Translations under genes and position numbers: made by a program
Shown here: positions 5,490 to 6,449 of the stretch, piece after piece
Layout of the letters: every line of letters starts with the position of its first letter
Position numbering within the stretch: the stretch's first letter is position 1
The notes under the pieces: generated by a model
Databases searched by the model: none
Seen by the model: only the letters and a program-made list of their open reading frames with translations
Told to the model about the DNA's origin: nothing
Source of the DNA: Pseudomonadota bacterium
GTDB lineage: Bacteria > Pseudomonadota > Gammaproteobacteria > Steroidobacterales > Steroidobacteraceae
Reading direction: 5' to 3'
NCBI GenBank assembly: GCA_021817875.1
Contig: JAKAFQ010000255.1
Span: forward strand, 1-6,449
Length of the DNA: 6,449 nt

Positions 5490-6449
5490 ATGAAAATCAT
5501 ACGCCACACGGCCCCGGACATCCGTCAAGCGCTGCGCGCGGTCCGTGAGCAACTCGGCGAAGAGGCGGTGATCCTCTCCTCGCGGCGCAGCGCGCAGGGC
5601 GTCGAGATCACCGCCGCGGTGGACTTCGATGCCGGCCGGCTCGAAGCGGCCGCCGTCCCCGCCGTCCCCGCCGCGCCGCCGCCCGCCGCCGAGGCCACCG
5701 CGCTCGACATGGGCAGCGAGTTGAAGAGCCTGCGGCGCATTCTCGAGACGCAACTGGCGCAGCTCGCCTGGAACGAGCGTGCCCGGCGCCACCCGGTGCA
5801 TGCCGAGCTGCTGCGCGAACTGACCGAGATCGGCATCGGTCAGGATCTCGCCGACCACCTGATCGGCCAGCTGCCCGCGGAAGTGGATCTGGCGCGCGGC
5901 CGGCGCCTCGCCCTCGGCGGGCTGTCGCAATACCTGCTCGTCACCGGCGACCGCTGGCTCGAGGACGGCGGGCGCATCGCCTTCGTAGGCGCCACCGGCG
6001 TCGGCAAGACCACCATGCTCGCCAAGCTCGCGGTGCGCTGGATCCTGCGCCACGGGCCGAAGGAGCTGGCCCTGGTCGCTTCCGACACCGTGCGCATCGG
6101 CGCACAGGACCAGATGCTCGCACTCGGACAGCTGCTCGGCGTCCCGGTGCACGTGCCCGAGCGCTTCGAAGCGCTGCCGGAGCTGCTGGCGCGGCTCGGC
6201 GGCCACCGGCTGGTCCTGATCGACACGCCGGGCACGAGCGTACGCGATGCGCAGCTCACCGCGCGGCTGGCGGTGCTCGCCGAGTGCGCGGCTCAGATCG
6301 AATCGGCGCTGGTGCTCGCCGCCAGCACCCAGGCCGGCGCGCTCGAGGAGACCGTCAAGCGCTTCTCGCCGCTGAAGCCCGCCTCCTGCCTGCTCACCAA
6401 GCTCGACGAGGCGGCCAGCCTCGGCGGTGCGATTTCCGCGCTCATCCGC
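5490..6449 (+). CDS. flhF: FlhF, SRP-type GTPase for flagellar placement (3' end missing)
   Basis: An open frame of 320 codons runs from ATG at 5490 to the window edge without a stop. FlhF is the third SRP-GTPase, related to Ffh and FtsY; it sets where, and in part how many, flagella are built, usually at the pole, working with the ATPase FlhG/FleN. The N-terminal MKIIRHTAPDIRQALRAVRE and GEEAVILSSRR are typical of the FlhF B domain. An Ala/Pro-rich linker follows (53-71), then an N domain (about 76-155) and the G domain. G1 is GATGVGKTT (167-175). The SRP-GTPase segment is SDTVRIGAQDQM (198-209) followed by LLGVPVHV. G3 is DTPGT (245-249), where DTAG is expected. G4 is TKLDEA (303-308). The final LGGAISALIR suggests that only the last part of the G domain and the tail are cut off. 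The start is 3 nt after the flhA stop, so it is probably co-transcribed. The B domain is short. Confidence 0.96.
   Translation, partial: MKIIRHTAPDIRQALRAVREQLGEEAVILSSRRSAQGVEITAAVDFDAGRLEAAAVPAVPAAPPPAAEATALDMGSELKSLRRILETQLAQLAWNERARRHPVHAELLRELTEIGIGQDLADHLIGQLPAEVDLARGRRLALGGLSQYLLVTGDRWLEDGGRIAFVGATGVGKTTMLAKLAVRWILRHGPKELALVASDTVRIGAQDQMLALGQLLGVPVHVPERFEALPELLARLGGHRLVLIDTPGTSVRDAQLTARLAVLAECAAQIESALVLAASTQAGALEETVKRFSPLKPASCLLTKLDEAASLGGAISALIR
5652..5669 (+). repeat. Two-unit 9-bp tandem repeat in flhF
   Basis: GCCGTCCCC occurs twice in direct tandem. It is in frame and encodes Ala-Val-Pro twice (residues 55-60) within the Ala/Pro-rich linker between the B and N domains of FlhF. 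A change of copy number would keep the frame. The surroundings are low-complexity GC-rich sequence, so chance duplication is an adequate explanation. Confidence 0.6.

Noticed and set aside
2885..5548. An 887-codon plus-strand frame overlapping flhB, flhA and the start of flhF
   Set aside because: It is out of frame with flhB and flhA, and its product is almost only Arg, Ala, Gly, Pro and His. The correct frames carry every conserved motif.
4209..6206. A 665-codon open frame on the minus strand opposite flhA and flhF
   Set aside because: Same composition artefact: a low-complexity, charged product with no domain, opposite two well-supported genes.
1..6449. A virulence-type (injectisome) type III secretion locus instead of a flagellar one
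   Set aside because: The export-gate families are shared, but FliO, a FliN-type C-terminus and FlhF are flagellar, and lengths and motifs match flagellar versions.
1..6449. A search for mobile elements, CRISPR arrays, tRNA genes or phage genes
   Set aside because: The window is coding almost base for base by flagellar genes with uniform composition. No long inverted or direct repeats or RNA-like segments were seen.

Overview
This window is a compact, single-strand stretch of a bacterial flagellar operon. Reading left to right on the + strand it holds the last 22 codons of fliN, then complete fliO, fliP, fliQ, fliR, flhB and flhA, and the first 320 codons of flhF, which runs off the right edge. 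No sequence between genes is longer than 16 bases. fliN/fliO and fliO/fliP overlap through ATGA, and the other junctions are 3 to 16 nt, so the whole window looks like part of one polycistronic transcript. I see no RNA gene, mobile element, CRISPR array, terminator or obvious promoter, and no room for one outside coding sequence.

The base composition is very GC-rich (about two thirds or more by eye), with strong G/C preference at third codon positions throughout. The order fliN-O-P-Q-R-flhB-flhA-flhF is the arrangement known from polarly flagellated Gammaproteobacteria such as Pseudomonas, Vibrio and Xanthomonas. In enterics flhBA lies apart and flhF is absent. The most likely source is therefore a GC-rich, polarly flagellated gammaproteobacterium. 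I cannot name a family, and a related proteobacterial group is not excluded. flhG/fleN and fliA would be expected to the right, and fliL/fliM to the left.

Functionally, the genes make the flagellar type III export gate and link it to the basal body. FliN is a C-ring (switch) subunit. FliO is an assembly helper for the FliP ring. FliP, FliQ and FliR form the helical export gate. FlhB sits against that gate and switches substrate class after self-cleavage at its NPTH motif. FlhA is the nonameric export channel component that uses the proton motive force and docks substrates. FlhF is the SRP-type GTPase that places the flagellum, usually at the cell pole.

I do not see an undescribed system here. 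Points that deserve a second look are small: an atypical G3 motif (DTPGT) in FlhF, a TTG start for fliQ, a lipobox-like tetrapeptide in the FliP signal peptide, and single-residue departures from remembered consensus in FlhA and FliR. Long open frames on the minus strand and in other plus frames are by-products of high GC content.
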